NCBI GenBank assembly: GCA_027475525.1 | Contig: JAMWFC010000082.1 | Location: 2,728,001-2,792,000 of the forward strand | Length of the DNA stretch: 64,000 nucleotides | Reading direction: 5' to 3' | Source of the DNA: Macrolepiota albuminosa | Taxonomy: Eukaryota; Basidiomycota; Agaricomycetes; Agaricales; Agaricaceae | Notes under the pieces: generated by a model | Databases searched by the model: none | What the model saw: only the letters and a program-made list of their open reading frames with translations | What the model was told of the DNA's origin: nothing | In this document: positions 63,896 to 64,000 of the stretch, one piece after another | Numbering within the stretch: position 1 is the first letter of the stretch | Layout: the number at the start of each line of letters is the position of its first letter | Position numbers and translations under genes: made by a program

Positions 63896-64000
63896 CTATC
63901 AGCTTCTTGAGCTTCTTGCACAGCCACACCATGCAAATTTCAAACAGGGAATTGATGAGTAATCCTATACCTGCAGTTGCCACTGATGGCGGGCGGAATG

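Larger units (their letters stand above)
63371..64000. other. Window end, no gene
   Basis: About 630 bases without a supported gene. It contains a perfect hairpin at 63528-63551 and duplication 19, and a palindromic AT-rich stretch near 63582-63612. Confidence 0.4.

Overview
The window reads as nuclear DNA of a filamentous basidiomycete, most likely an Agaricomycete. Genes are dense and short and cut by many introns of about 45-70 bases with GT..AG borders. The set of housekeeping genes (DOHH, MRT4, GEM1, VPS45, ERV46, a Cdc25-type RasGEF with an SH3 domain, a Ptc2/3-like PP2C, a sugar transporter) fits that group. The species cannot be named from the sequence.

Layout. 1-25.5 kb is ordinary gene-rich sequence: MRT4 (-, cut by the window start), DOHH (+), a MYND-finger protein (+), a TMA23-like G-patch protein (+), a vWA-domain protein (-), the mitochondrial GTPase GEM1 (-), an F-box/WD-like protein (+), the SH3-RasGEF (-), a coiled-coil protein (+), ERV46 (-), VPS45 (-), a small GSKIP-like protein (+) and an OGFr-domain protein (-). 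25.6-35.7 kb is transposon territory: a Tc1-type DD34E element (26885-28502), a second decayed Tc1 relative, and a complete 5-kb Ty1/copia retrotransposon (30441-35429) inserted into that second element. 35.8-51.3 kb holds little I can support: one zinc-motif protein (41.3-42.7 kb) and a MOB1-like fragment (51.4 kb). 52.2-59.4 kb is gene-rich again: NudC-domain protein 1 (+), PP2C (-), MFS sugar transporter (-). 60.2-63.4 kb is a third Tc1 copy, split by about 1.9 kb of AT-rich DNA and a 100-N gap.

The genes do not form one pathway. Divergent pairs (MRT4/DOHH with 78 bases between ATGs, VPS45/GSKIP-like with 155, GEM1/F-box with 284) probably share promoter regions. Several act in membrane traffic (ERV46, VPS45) or ribosome and translation biogenesis (MRT4, TMA23-like, DOHH).

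Two signals matter most. First, nineteen exact direct duplications, every one with a period of exactly 77 bases, sit in exons, introns, spacers and transposons alike. They look like unmerged k=77 contig overlaps, an assembly artefact that breaks at least six gene models. Second, the transposon regions are almost or wholly free of CpG (none in 60723-62995). Nine of eleven transitions between the two copia LTRs fall at CpG, and all four in-frame stops in its gag-pol are TGA, which suggests CpG methylation and deamination of repeats. I found no convincing undescribed biological system.
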